A stretch of 64,000 nt of DNA from Actinobacteria bacterium HGW-Actinobacteria-1 (GTDB taxonomy: Bacteria > Actinomycetota > Coriobacteriia > Anaerosomatales > Anaerosomataceae). Positions 53,053 through 62,502 of the stretch are shown here, in pieces (positions within the stretch are counted from its first letter, which is position 1; every line of letters begins with the position of its first letter). The notes under the pieces are model-generated. The model saw only the letters and a program-made list of their open reading frames with translations. It made no database searches and was not told the DNA's origin. The translations under genes were made by a program, and so were the position numbers. Where the stretch lies: NCBI GenBank assembly GCA_002841355.1, contig PHFB01000012.1:1-64000 (forward strand), in the 5' to 3' direction.

Positions 53053-55050
53053 CTACCCCTCGCCCTGATTGCCCTTCACCGGAATGCGGATGAGCAGCGC
53101 CGCGCCCTGCTCGGCGGGCTCCACCGTGAACGACCCGCCGTGCCGCTCCGCGCGGTTGCGCATGCCACGCAGGCCGAGATGCTCCTCCGAAAGCGAGTCC
53201 ACGTCGGTCTCGGTCATGCCGGTCCCGTCGTCCTCGACGCGCATCACGAGCGCATCGGCCTCGACGGTGACCGAGGCGGTCACGCGCGTGGCACCGCCGT
53301 GCTCGACCGAGTTGTTGATTGCTTCCTCGAGCACGCACTGCAGGTCCCATCCCGTTTGTGCCGAGAGAACCGGCATCGAGTCGGCTACCACGAGGTCGAC
53401 CGTCACGCCCAGACGCGCTGCTTGCTCGCGGGCTACGGACTCAAGCTGTGACCGCAGCGGATCGGTGCCCGTGAGCGAGGCCGTCCGCTGGCGCGCGTCA
53501 CCGAGGATCTCCTGCAGGTCGGTCACGGTGTCGCGTATGTCATCGGCGACTTGCTCGAGCGATCTGCCCACCTCCGAGGAGAGCGCTTCGCCCGTGATCT
53601 CCACGCGCTTGGAGAGCGCCGAGAGGCGGTTGTACACCTTGTCGTGCGCGTCTTGTTGCACGCGCTCCATCTCCTCCAGCACGAGCAGCTGCGTGATGCG
53701 TCGGCGCTCCATGAGGAACGCTGCCGGAGATGCTACGAGCGCCATCGCGAGCAGCACTGCCGCACCGCCGAGGAACTGCGCCTGCCGGAGCGCGAGGAAG
53801 ACCTGGACCTGTTGCCAGAACCGGCCCGTGGGCGTGAGATCCTCTTCGCTATACGCGGTCGGGGAGTCGTGCATCGTTGCAAGGACCACGATGCTCTGGG
53901 GCGGCGTCACCGGGGAGTTCATGAAGTCGACGGCACCCATCGCGGCATGAGCACCGTTGCCGCTCATGAGCGACGTCATCATCCAATTCGCGCCGTCTTC
54001 GTACTGCCACGCGTCGGCCGGAAGCTTCTCGGGCGAACCGTAATACGTGCTCCCGCGGGTCGCAGGCGGTGGCCAGACCGCGTTCCCCAGGCCGAGGGTC
54101 TTCTCGGCAGTGGATCCGGTCGGGATGCGAAGTGGGATCAGACGCATCTCCAGCGGACCCGCCACGAAGACGTTGCAGTTGTACTTGCGCGCGACTTCGT
54201 TCAGGCGCTCCTGGTACGTCGGAGACTGCGGATCGATCGTGAAGAACGTGCGGTCCGTGTCGATGTCGGTGCCCGGCATTGGCGCCGCATCGGCCATGAT
54301 GTCGGGTGTCGTGACCCACACGTAGAAGTAGGGGATTCGAGCCGGCGTGCGGACGCCCTCGAAGATCGCGCGTGACTCGCCACCGGTTCCGGTCGTCTGG
54401 TCGAAGTTGCCCGGGAACGGCGCATGCACCGCGTATGACTGACGATTCTGCATCCACGGAATCAGCCACGGATCGACGACCAGGTGCTCCACGTCGAACT
54501 GCAGACTGCCTTCGATCGGCGGATACTGCGAGCGGATTTCGCTCGGCGTAGGGAGAAGGTCGGGTCGCGGGACGCTGCTGGCGACGAGCGACGGCACGGG
54601 CGGGTCGGGAACGAAGTAGACGTACACCCGCGCATCAAAGCGCTTCTCGAACTCCTTCGCCGCTACGAAGACCGGGTCATCTGTCGTCCAGCCCGGATCG
54701 ACCGGCTCGCCGCTTGCCGAGAAGAGCTCGGACGCTTTGGAGCCGGCTGCCTCTAGGAGCTCCTGCGACATCGTCTGGAAGCTGTCGCTCAGAGACGCCT
54801 CCGTCTGGCCGTACTTCGCATACGCGCGGTCGGCTGCAAGCCACTGCTCGGCTGCCGTCCTCTCGTCGTACGCTTCGATGGGCGCCTCTCCGCTGGCCTG
54901 TGCGATTGCGCGGTATTCACGGACGGTATCGATCTGTGCGCGAAGTCCGGTCGGCACCGCCAGCCAGACGAACGAGAGCAGCAGGCCGGCAACGAGCGGT
55001 GAGAATTGGAGCACGCGGATATACCAGCGGGTCTTGACCGCGACCTTCAT
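53053..55050 (-). CDS. Sensor histidine kinase with a large extracytoplasmic domain
   Basis: A 665-residue kinase. Two membrane helices (about 15-36 and 425-445) enclose some 390 extracytoplasmic residues with no family I recognise. The cytoplasmic part has the HisKA_3 helix with DAHDKVYNRL (phosphorylated His), a dimerisation coil, and a HATPase domain with EEAINNSVEHGG and LGLRGMRNRAERHGG. This is the NarX/DesK architecture used with LuxR-type regulators, and such a regulator is encoded just upstream with a 4-nt overlap. The stimulus is unknown; the external size suggests binding of a protein or ligand. Confidence 0.88.
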   Translation of the reverse strand: MKVAVKTRWYIRVLQFSPLVAGLLLSFVWLAVPTGLRAQIDTVREYRAIAQASGEAPIEAYDERTAAEQWLAADRAYAKYGQTEASLSDSFQTMSQELLEAAGSKASELFSASGEPVDPGWTTDDPVFVAAKEFEKRFDARVYVYFVPDPPVPSLVASSVPRPDLLPTPSEIRSQYPPIEGSLQFDVEHLVVDPWLIPWMQNRQSYAVHAPFPGNFDQTTGTGGESRAIFEGVRTPARIPYFYVWVTTPDIMADAAPMPGTDIDTDRTFFTIDPQSPTYQERLNEVARKYNCNVFVAGPLEMRLIPLRIPTGSTAEKTLGLGNAVWPPPATRGSTYYGSPEKLPADAWQYEDGANWMMTSLMSGNGAHAAMGAVDFMNSPVTPPQSIVVLATMHDSPTAYSEEDLTPTGRFWQQVQVFLALRQAQFLGGAAVLLAMALVASPAAFLMERRRITQLLVLEEMERVQQDAHDKVYNRLSALSKRVEITGEALSSEVGRSLEQVADDIRDTVTDLQEILGDARQRTASLTGTDPLRSQLESVAREQAARLGVTVDLVVADSMPVLSAQTGWDLQCVLEEAINNSVEHGGATRVTASVTVEADALVMRVEDDGTGMTETDVDSLSEEHLGLRGMRNRAERHGGSFTVEPAEQGAALLIRIPVKGNQGEG

Positions 55051-55748
55051 CGGGCGCTCCTCGTCCGGGCCACGAGACGCTTGTACGCTTCCTGCCGCGT
55101 GCCGGCGCCAAGCACCTGATATGCGGTCTTTATGCGCGAGTTCACGGTGTTGACGCTGAGCATCAGCTCGTCGGCTATCTCCTTGGCCGACATGCCGCAG
55201 AAGCAGTAGAGGTAGAGCGTCTTGCGGATCGACTCGGTGAGGTCCCTGAACTCAGGTTCCGCGGGAAGCACTTCTGTGACGTAGTCGCCCAGGTCCGTGA
55301 GCGTGCCGAGCAGCTCGTCGGCGATCGAGCGGGTGAGGACGAAACGACCGTCGGCAGCTCGCGCGATAGCGTCGGCGATGCCCGCGGTAGACTCATTCTT
55401 CCAAACGTAGCCGTCCGCGCCCGCTCTCACGGCGGCGATGACGGTGGCCGGCTCGTCGGACACCGAGGTCATCAGGATGCGGCAGGCGGGGCACGCGAGC
55501 TTGAGGGCGGGGATAGCCTCGATGCCGCCGGTGGCGTCCTTGCCGAGGCGAACGTCGAGGAGGATCACCTCGGGCAGCGGCTCGTGCTGCTTCGCGGCGG
55601 CTTCGAGGAAGGCACTCGCCTCGTCGGCACTGCCGACGGCTTCGAGTACGCGCGTACGCACATCGCGCGCGACGAGCGCGCGGAGTGCTTCCCGGGCGTA
55701 GTAGTCATCGTCGACGATCAGCACTCGTACCGGAGCGATGCTCGGCAT
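55047..55748 (-). CDS. NarL/LuxR-family response regulator
   Basis: A 233-residue regulator. The receiver domain (about 1-125) has VDDDYYAR, phospho-acceptor Asp in VILLDVRLG, TSVSDEP and the Lys in VWKNES. The C-terminal helix-turn-helix is GMSAKEIADELMLSVNTVNSRI, typical of LuxR/NarL. Start ATG at 55748 has GAGGGGGAA upstream; the frame extends back to 56075 into the divergent phosphoglycerate mutase gene and is not coding there. Stop overlaps the kinase start (ATGA). Targets unknown. Confidence 0.9.
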   Translation of the reverse strand: MPSIAPVRVLIVDDDYYAREALRALVARDVRTRVLEAVGSADEASAFLEAAAKQHEPLPEVILLDVRLGKDATGGIEAIPALKLACPACRILMTSVSDEPATVIAAVRAGADGYVWKNESTAGIADAIARAADGRFVLTRSIADELLGTLTDLGDYVTEVLPAEPEFRDLTESIRKTLYLYCFCGMSAKEIADELMLSVNTVNSRIKTAYQVLGAGTRQEAYKRLVARTRSAR

Positions 55749-55893
55749 GGTTCCCCCTCGAAGAACGTACGACCTGTGGGAATCTTTACACGTCGAGCAG
55801 GCGAGTGCACCACCAGAAGTTGGTGAGTGCGCCGCAGAGCCCCTGCGTCTGCTACCCTTCGTGCTACGGAGACGCGGGTCAGGGAGGTTCTGG

Positions 55894-57075
55894 ATGAAGC
55901 ACGTGGTTGTGATCCTCGATGGTGCTGCCGGCTGGCCGCTTCCCGAGCTTGGCGGGCGCACGACGCTTGCCGCCGCGAACACTCCGAATCTGGACGCGCT
56001 TGCGTACGGGGGTCGCATCGGGCTCGCGCAGACGGTACCGGCGGGCGCGGAGCCGTCCTCCTCGGCGGCATGCACGGCGATCCTCGGCTATGACCCGGTC
56101 GCGAACTACGTTGGCCGAGGCGCCATCGAAGCTGCCAGCATGGGCATCACCCTTGCGCCCGACGAAGTCGCTTTGCGGATGAACCTGGTGAACGTCGCCG
56201 ACGGCTGCATGGCCTCATACGCATGCGGGCACATCACGACGCCCGAATCGCGCGCGATCGTCACGGAACTAGGCGAAGCGCTTGGCGACGAGACGTTCCG
56301 CTTCTACCCGGGCGTGGCATACCGCCACATCCTGGTCGTCAAGGGCCACAACGAACTTGTGGACCTTGGCTTCACGCCGCCACACGACATCTCGGACAAG
56401 TCCATCGAGGGCCAACTGCCGAGAGGCACCGGTAGCGAGCTGCTGCTCGACCTCATGGCGCGCGCCCGCGAGGTGCTGACAACATCACCGGCGAACCTGG
56501 CGCGCGCAGCCGCTGGCGGGTTGCCCGCAACCGATATCTGGCCGTTCTGGCCGGGCGTTGCACCGGCGGGCCTGCGTTCGTTCTCGGAGGTCTACGGCGT
56601 GAGCGCTGCCATGACGTCGGGCGTGGACCTGCTCAACGGACTCTCGGTGCTGCTCGGCATCGACCGGTTGGACATCCCGGGCGTGTCCGACGGCGCCGAC
56701 AACGACTACGTCGCCCAAGCCGAGGGCGGACTCGCCGCGCTCGAGGATCACGATCTTGTAGTCATCCATGTGGAATCGCCCGATGAAGAGGGACACGCCG
56801 GAAGCATCGAGGGGAAGATCGCGGCGATCGAAGATATCGACCGCATGGTCATATCCCGTGTTCGCGATTACCCCGGCCAGCTCCGTATCCTCTGCATGCC
56901 GGATCACCCCACGCCCATCGCCATCAAGACGCACGTGGGCGAGCCCGTCCCCTTCGTCCTCATGGGCCCGGGCATCGAGCGCTCGGGTGCGACCGGCTTC
57001 GACGAGCAGGCAGCAGCAGCCACAGGGCTGCGGGTCGACCCGGGCTACGGCGTGATGCGGTTGCTTCTCGGCTAG
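55894..57075 (+). CDS. apgM: Cofactor-independent phosphoglycerate mutase, archaeal type (ApgM)
   Basis: A 393-residue alkaline-phosphatase-fold mutase that interconverts 3- and 2-phosphoglycerate. It opens VVVILDGAAGWPLPELGGRTTL, followed by AANTPNLDALA and GAEPSSSAACTAILGYDP, with the serine that is phosphorylated in SSSAA. The metal residues are in HVESPDEEGHAG and MPDHPTP. This is the ApgM form found in archaea and many anaerobes. ATG at 55894 follows AGGGAGG. It is divergent from the two-component system and ends 9 nt before the convergent CWB2 gene. Confidence 0.94.
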   Translation: MKHVVVILDGAAGWPLPELGGRTTLAAANTPNLDALAYGGRIGLAQTVPAGAEPSSSAACTAILGYDPVANYVGRGAIEAASMGITLAPDEVALRMNLVNVADGCMASYACGHITTPESRAIVTELGEALGDETFRFYPGVAYRHILVVKGHNELVDLGFTPPHDISDKSIEGQLPRGTGSELLLDLMARAREVLTTSPANLARAAAGGLPATDIWPFWPGVAPAGLRSFSEVYGVSAAMTSGVDLLNGLSVLLGIDRLDIPGVSDGADNDYVAQAEGGLAALEDHDLVVIHVESPDEEGHAGSIEGKIAAIEDIDRMVISRVRDYPGQLRILCMPDHPTPIAIKTHVGEPVPFVLMGPGIERSGATGFDEQAAAATGLRVDPGYGVMRLLLG

Positions 57076-57083
57076 CGGGCTCG

Positions 57084-59045
57084 CTACTTGATCTTCGCCG
57101 CGATGGCGTCGTTGACGGCGCTCGACACAACGTTTGATCCGCCGAATACCTCCACGCGACCGATTTCGTATTCGTGCGCGACGAGGAAGTTGTTCGTTGC
57201 GGCGGAGAGCGACGTTCCGCTCGTCAGCAGGAGAGGACTCCCGTAGTACCCGAGCGCGGCGCCCCCGGCGAGTGCGTCCGGGAAGGACGCGCCGGTGGCT
57301 ATGCCGAGGGTATCAAGGTCGACCCAGCGACTCGACAGTCCGACGTTGACCACGGCCGCGGCTGTCTCGTAGCGGTTGGCGCCTGCCACTCGCAGACACG
57401 GTCCGAGCGCACCGTTCGTCGCGATGAGTGTATTCAGAGCGGATGCGGTGCTCGCGCTCACGGCCGTGGTGTCGCCCGCGATGTACCCGTACGTGATGTC
57501 GAGGGTGTTCACGGCGCTCGCAATCGGTGCGGGCACGGAATCGGTCTTCACGAGCAGGATCGGGCCCTGTGCCGCCGCGGCGACGGGTCCCAGTGCGAGC
57601 GCGTCGGGGAAGGTATCGCCTCTGGCAAAGAACCCGCGGTAGACGCCGTCCTCGCCGACGATCTCCTCCATGCGCAGCGCGATCTTCGCGGATGTGTCGT
57701 AGCGGTCAACGCCCGCGATTCGCTCGGTCGTGTACGTTGCTTTGAGCTGGTTCTCGACCGCTGTGGAGATGGCGGCCGTCCCCCCGATGATGTAGATCTT
57801 CGTCGGCGCGAGCCGGGTGATCTCGGCGAGGGTCTCGGCCGGAATCGAATCCCGGCGCGTTAGCAGGAGCGGCGACTGCACCGCGCGCGCGAACGGTGCT
57901 GCGGAGAGCGCGTCCGGGAAGTTCTCGCCCGTGCACAAGACCACGTTGTCGAGTTGCGCGAACACCGAACTCCCTGCTCCGAAGTACGCCACACTCGCGG
58001 CCGCCGCCGTTGCGTACCGGTTGGCGCCGTACGTCCGGGCTTGCAGCGTGCTCGCTCCGGTGCCGAGCACGACGTCCCAGTCGGCGCCGGTATTGCGGTC
58101 CCACGCGATCCGGTGACCGTAGACGGATGGGCGTTGGTCCTGCTCGGTGTTGCCGAGCGTGCTGTTCAGGTGCCCTGGTCTGATGTACGTGATGTCCTCA
58201 CCGACAGTCCCGGGTGCGACATACGCGAACGTGTTGTGGAACACGCTGGGGTAGTACTCATTTCCGGTAGTGTTCGCCAACGTTGAGAGCGCTCGTGATC
58301 TGAAATCGAAGAGCATGACGTTGTCGTTTGTCGTGACGAAAAACGAAGAGACGATGCGATCGCCGTGTACTTCTATGTCGTTGGGTTGCGGGCCGAAGGA
58401 CGCCATCTGACCGGTGATGAGCGGCGGATATACCATGGCGACCCTGAGATCCCTGAAGTCCGGGTTCGTCCAGATGATGCGACCGTTGTCGACATCGTGC
58501 CCGTGGGAGTTGTCGAGGGCCGAGTTGATGAGCGTGGATGCCACCATCGGCTGGTTGTAGTCGCGGTACCACAGGTAGCCGGTTGTGGAGTCCTTCCACA
58601 TGATGATGTTGCCGTCGACACGTGGATCGATCTCATCGTTGATGGTGGCCGAGACGTTCATCGAGTTATCGGTGGCCCAGTTGTACACCTTGACGTTCCA
58701 ATTACCGGTCGAGTTGTCCTGGTAGACCACGAGGTCGCCGGAAACGTCGGGGTTGGACTGTTGGAATCCGTCCCCTGCGCCGATCGAGCGGGTGACGCCG
58801 GTATCGAGATTCTTCACGTAGATGGCGTAGTCCGTATGGCCTGGTCCGATCCAGCGCTCCCAAACCAGCAGCTTGCCGTCCAGCTTCGCATTCCAGTCCC
58901 AGTCGGTGGCGCTCGCGGCCACGTCGGAGGTCGAGAAGACGACCGCCGGCAGGGATGGCGTGAGCGCCGCGCCGGGGGTGCTTCCAAGCAGCACCACAAT
59001 AGTCGTCGCGACTGCAAGCGTCTGCAGCGCAGAGCGTCTCTTCAT
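57084..59045 (-). CDS. Secreted beta-propeller protein with three CWB2 repeats (paralogue B)
   Basis: A 653-residue exported protein and close relative of the one at 47548-49449. A signal peptide ends near PGAALT. Propeller blades read ...AKLDGKLLVWERW..., ...SNPDVSGDLVVYQD..., ...IDPRVDGNIIMWKD..., ...DVDNGRIIWTN..., ...RPSVYGHRIAWDR.... CWB2 repeats open RTYGANRYATAAAASV, RIAGVDRYDTSAKIAL and RVAGANRYETAAAVVN. The first repeat shares ...VVLCTGENFPDAL... almost word for word with paralogue A. ATG at 59045 has GAGGGGGAC upstream. Ligand and partner unknown. Confidence 0.87.
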   Translation of the reverse strand: MKRRSALQTLAVATTIVVLLGSTPGAALTPSLPAVVFSTSDVAASATDWDWNAKLDGKLLVWERWIGPGHTDYAIYVKNLDTGVTRSIGAGDGFQQSNPDVSGDLVVYQDNSTGNWNVKVYNWATDNSMNVSATINDEIDPRVDGNIIMWKDSTTGYLWYRDYNQPMVASTLINSALDNSHGHDVDNGRIIWTNPDFRDLRVAMVYPPLITGQMASFGPQPNDIEVHGDRIVSSFFVTTNDNVMLFDFRSRALSTLANTTGNEYYPSVFHNTFAYVAPGTVGEDITYIRPGHLNSTLGNTEQDQRPSVYGHRIAWDRNTGADWDVVLGTGASTLQARTYGANRYATAAAASVAYFGAGSSVFAQLDNVVLCTGENFPDALSAAPFARAVQSPLLLTRRDSIPAETLAEITRLAPTKIYIIGGTAAISTAVENQLKATYTTERIAGVDRYDTSAKIALRMEEIVGEDGVYRGFFARGDTFPDALALGPVAAAAQGPILLVKTDSVPAPIASAVNTLDITYGYIAGDTTAVSASTASALNTLIATNGALGPCLRVAGANRYETAAAVVNVGLSSRWVDLDTLGIATGASFPDALAGGAALGYYGSPLLLTSGTSLSAATNNFLVAHEYEIGRVEVFGGSNVVSSAVNDAIAAKIK

Positions 59046-59221
59046 GGCGTCCCCCTCGTCTCCCGCAGCCCTTGCACACGGCAAGAGCCGACTCCTTCTC
59101 GGGATTCTCTGTAGCAATGCGTACCCGCAGCCGCCCGCAATCTCACGCCGGCATCCGCGCTTGTCGGCAGCAGCGGTCGGGTATCTCCTTTTGCGAAAGG
59201 CAACCGACGCAAGGAGCGCGC

Positions 59222-60031
59222 ATGTCACGCAGCATCTGGAAGGGCGACATCAGCTTCGGGCTGGTCACCATACCCGTCTCGCTTCATCCCGCCGAGGAGC
59301 GCAACGAGCTCGCATTCCACTTGCTCGACGGTCGTGACATGGCCCCCATCAAGCAGGAGCGCGTGAACAGCGTCACGGGCGAGACGGTGCCGTGGGAGGA
59401 CATCGTCAAGGGGTACGAGTACGAGGCCGGGCGCTACGTCGTCGTGACCGACGAGGACTTCCGCGCCGCCGACGTCGAGGCCACGCGCACCGTCGACGTG
59501 CTTGCCATGGTCCGCGCCGAGGAGATATCGACGCTCTACTACGATCACCCCTACTACCTCGCGCCTGCGAGCAAAGCAGCGCGAAAGCCGTACGCGATTC
59601 TTCGCGACACGCTCGCGAAGACCGGGTATGTGGGCGTGGCGAGCATCGTCATCCGTACGCGGCAGCACCTTGCGGCGCTCATGCCGCTCGGTGATGCGCT
59701 CGTGCTCGACATCCTGCGCTATCCCTACGAGATCCGCTCGGCGGAGGATCTGGAGCTTCCGGGAAGCGACCCGGCCGAACTTGGCGTGTCCGATGCCGAG
59801 ATGAACCTGGCCTCGCAGCTCGTGGAGGCGATGGTCGGACCGTGGAATCCCTCTGCATATCGCGACACCTACCGGGAGTCGCTGCTCGCGCTCATCAAGC
59901 GCAAAGTCGAGACCGGCGAGGTGCTTGCCCCGCCAGTTGCCGAGGAACGACCCGCGGCCGGGGAAGTCATCGACATCATGTCGCTCCTGAAGCGGAGCCT
60001 GGACGAGCGTCGCGCGGCCGGGGGAGCGTAG
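59222..60031 (+). CDS. ku: Non-homologous end-joining protein Ku
   Basis: A 269-residue bacterial Ku. It opens SIWKGDISFGLVTIPVSL, the standard start, and has the KGYEYEAGRYVVVTDEDF and LYYDHPYYLAP segments of the Ku core, then a C-terminal basic/acidic tail (about 225-269) that recruits LigD. It forms a homodimeric ring on DNA ends. ATG at 59222 follows AAGGAG. LigD starts 3 nt after the stop, so the two form an operon. Confidence 0.96.
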   Translation: MSRSIWKGDISFGLVTIPVSLHPAEERNELAFHLLDGRDMAPIKQERVNSVTGETVPWEDIVKGYEYEAGRYVVVTDEDFRAADVEATRTVDVLAMVRAEEISTLYYDHPYYLAPASKAARKPYAILRDTLAKTGYVGVASIVIRTRQHLAALMPLGDALVLDILRYPYEIRSAEDLELPGSDPAELGVSDAEMNLASQLVEAMVGPWNPSAYRDTYRESLLALIKRKVETGEVLAPPVAEERPAAGEVIDIMSLLKRSLDERRAAGGA

Positions 60032-60034
60032 CCG

Positions 60035-62500
60035 ATGCCGCTTGAGGAGTATCGAGCGAAGCGGCACTTCGACCGAACGCCGGAGCCTGCGGGCGGAGCC
60101 GAGCCGGACGCGCCGCTGCCGCGCTTCGTCGTGCAGAAGCATGCGGCATCGCGGCTGCACTACGACTTCCGGCTTGAGATGGACGGCGTTCTGCGCTCGT
60201 GGGCGATTCCGAAAGGGCCGAGCCTGGATACCTCGCAGAAGCGTCTTGCAGTGCAGGTCGAGGATCACCCGCTCGAATACGGCGATTTCGAGGGAACGAT
60301 ACCGGCGGGCGAATACGGCGGCGGTACCGTGATGGTGTGGGACCACGGCACGTGGGAGCCCATCAACGACCCTGTCGAAGGGTACGCGCGCGGCGACTTC
60401 AAGGTGCGGCTCTCGGGAGAGAAACTCAAAGGCGGCTTCGTGCTCGTGCGCCTGAAGCCGCGCGCCGGAGAGAAGCAGGTGAGCTGGCTGCTCATCAAGG
60501 AGCGCGACGGGTACATGCGGCCGCTCGCCGAAGGCGACGTGCTCGATCTTGATCGCTCCGTGGCGACCGGACGCACGATGGACGAGATCGCAGCCGGCGC
60601 GCCTGCGGCACGCGTCTCTGGTGGCGGTGACGACCCGGCAGCGTTATCGGGGGCGGTTGCCGCCCCCTCGCCCGAGCGTATCGAGCCGATGCTGGCTACC
60701 GCCGTCGAGACGCCGCCGGACGGCGCGGACTGGCTGCACGAGATCAAGCTGGATGGCTACCGCGCGCTCTGCCGTGTCCGTGGCGAGGACGTGCGGTTCT
60801 TCACCCGTAGCGGTGCGGACTGGACCGCGCGTTTCTCGGCCCTGGTGCCGGCGGTGCGCGAGCTCGCTCTTGGCGACGCCTGGCTCGACGGCGAGGTGGT
60901 CGCGCTTCTGCCGGACGGCCGCTCGGGATTCGGAGCGCTGCAGGCCGAGCTCAAGCGCGGCGACGCTGCGGATCTCACGTACTTCGCCTTCGACCTGCCG
61001 TACCTGCGCGGTTTCGATCTGCGCGCGGTGGCGCTTGAAGACCGCAAGGCGCTGCTCGGCACGCTTGTGGGGACGGCTGCCGGGCGCGTGCGGTATCTCG
61101 ATCATGTGTGGGGTGGGGGAGCCGAGTTCCATCGGCAGACATGCGCATTCGCGCTCGAGGGCGCGGTGAGCAAGCGTGCCCCGGCACCGTACCGTTCGGG
61201 TCGTGGACGTGATTGGCGAAAGCACAAGTGCAGACTTCGCCAGGAGTTCGTGGTGGTGGGCTACACGCTGCCCGCGTCCGGCGGTGCCGGCATCGGCGCG
61301 CTCGTGCTTGCGGCGAAGGGGCCGAGCGGGGCGCTTGCGTACTCCGGCAGGGCCGGGACGGGGTTCTCGGCCAAGGAGGCGGGGTTGTTGCGCCGCCGTC
61401 TCGACCGGCTCGCTACCGATGAACCGCCGGTGACCGACATCCCGACCAAGGAGGCCACGGGCGTTCGGTGGGCGCGCCCCGAGGTGGTCGTGGAAGTCGA
61501 GTTCGCCGAGTGGACCGAGGGCGGGTTGCTTCGCCAGGCATCGTTTGTAGGCGTACGCGAAGACAAACCTGCGACCGAAGTGCACAGGGAGCGTCCCGTT
61601 GACTCGAAGCTCGCGGTGCTCGGCGTGAACCTCACGCACCCCGACAAAGTGCTCTTCCACGAGGTGGGCGTCACGAAGCGGGAGCTCGCCACGTACTACG
61701 AGCGCGTAGCGGAACACCTGCTCCCGGAGCTCCGCAACCGGCCGCTCGTGCTCGTTCGTTGTCCGCACGGCACCGAGCAGGCGTGCTTCTACCAGAAGGA
61801 GGCCTCGGTCGGCTTTCCGGAGGGCATGCGAACCGTGCCGGTCCAGCACGAGGACGGCATCGTGAACTACGCGCTTGCCGATGATATCGAAGACGTGATC
61901 GGCCTCGTGCAGCTCGGCGTGCTCGAGATCCACACGTGGGGCTCGCTCGCCGACGATGTCGAGCGTCCCGACCGCATCGTGATCGACCTCGACCCGGGTC
62001 CCGGTGTGCCGTGGAGCGCCGTGAGCGACGCCGCACTGCTCATCAGAGACGGCCTTGTGGGCATCGGACTCGGCGCGTTCGCGAAGACGACCGGCAGCAA
62101 GGGGCTGCATATCGTCACGCCGATCACGCGGGAGGGCGACTGGGGTGCGGTGAAGGAGGTGGCCCGCACGTTCTGCGAGGCGGTTGCACTTGCCGATCCG
62201 ACCCGGTTCACGACGAACCCTCGCAAGGCAGAGCGGGTCGGTCGCGTCTTCATCGACTACGTCCGCAACTCGCGCGGCGCTACGGCAGTTGCAGCGTATT
62301 CGTCGCGCGCCCGACCCGGAGCCACAGTCTCGGTACCCGTTCGGTGGGACGAGATCGAGGCAGGTGTGCGGTCCGACGCCTACACCATCAGAAGCGTGCC
62401 GAGGAGAGTGGCGGCACTACGCGAGGATCCGTGGGCGAATTACGAGGATGCGCGACGGCCGCTCGACACCAGCGTCCGCAACGCTCTCGGGCTCATGTGA
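60035..62500 (+). CDS. ligD: Multifunctional DNA ligase D (PE-Lig-Pol order)
   Basis: An 821-residue LigD. Order: 3'-phosphoesterase (about 1-180, RLHYDFRLEMDGVLRSWAIPKGPS), ATP-dependent ligase (about 210-520, motif I EIKLDGYRAL with the AMP-lysine, motif III DGEVVAL, motif IV EGAVSKRAPAPYRSGRG, motif V RKHKCRLRQEF), and polymerase/primase (about 530-821, THPDKVLF, VIDLDPGPGVPW with the metal aspartates, TGSKGLHIVTPI). This is the Pseudomonas-type order, unlike the Pol-PE-Lig order of mycobacteria. With Ku it carries out two-protein end joining. Convergent small gene starts 2 nt after its stop. Confidence 0.96.
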   Translation: MPLEEYRAKRHFDRTPEPAGGAEPDAPLPRFVVQKHAASRLHYDFRLEMDGVLRSWAIPKGPSLDTSQKRLAVQVEDHPLEYGDFEGTIPAGEYGGGTVMVWDHGTWEPINDPVEGYARGDFKVRLSGEKLKGGFVLVRLKPRAGEKQVSWLLIKERDGYMRPLAEGDVLDLDRSVATGRTMDEIAAGAPAARVSGGGDDPAALSGAVAAPSPERIEPMLATAVETPPDGADWLHEIKLDGYRALCRVRGEDVRFFTRSGADWTARFSALVPAVRELALGDAWLDGEVVALLPDGRSGFGALQAELKRGDAADLTYFAFDLPYLRGFDLRAVALEDRKALLGTLVGTAAGRVRYLDHVWGGGAEFHRQTCAFALEGAVSKRAPAPYRSGRGRDWRKHKCRLRQEFVVVGYTLPASGGAGIGALVLAAKGPSGALAYSGRAGTGFSAKEAGLLRRRLDRLATDEPPVTDIPTKEATGVRWARPEVVVEVEFAEWTEGGLLRQASFVGVREDKPATEVHRERPVDSKLAVLGVNLTHPDKVLFHEVGVTKRELATYYERVAEHLLPELRNRPLVLVRCPHGTEQACFYQKEASVGFPEGMRTVPVQHEDGIVNYALADDIEDVIGLVQLGVLEIHTWGSLADDVERPDRIVIDLDPGPGVPWSAVSDAALLIRDGLVGIGLGAFAKTTGSKGLHIVTPITREGDWGAVKEVARTFCEAVALADPTRFTTNPRKAERVGRVFIDYVRNSRGATAVAAYSSRARPGATVSVPVRWDEIEAGVRSDAYTIRSVPRRVAALREDPWANYEDARRPLDTSVRNALGLM

Positions 62501-62502
62501 CC

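Noticed and set aside
60644-62110. 488-codon open frame on the minus strand over ligD
   Set aside because: Antisense to the ligase and polymerase domains of LigD, which are intact on the plus strand.
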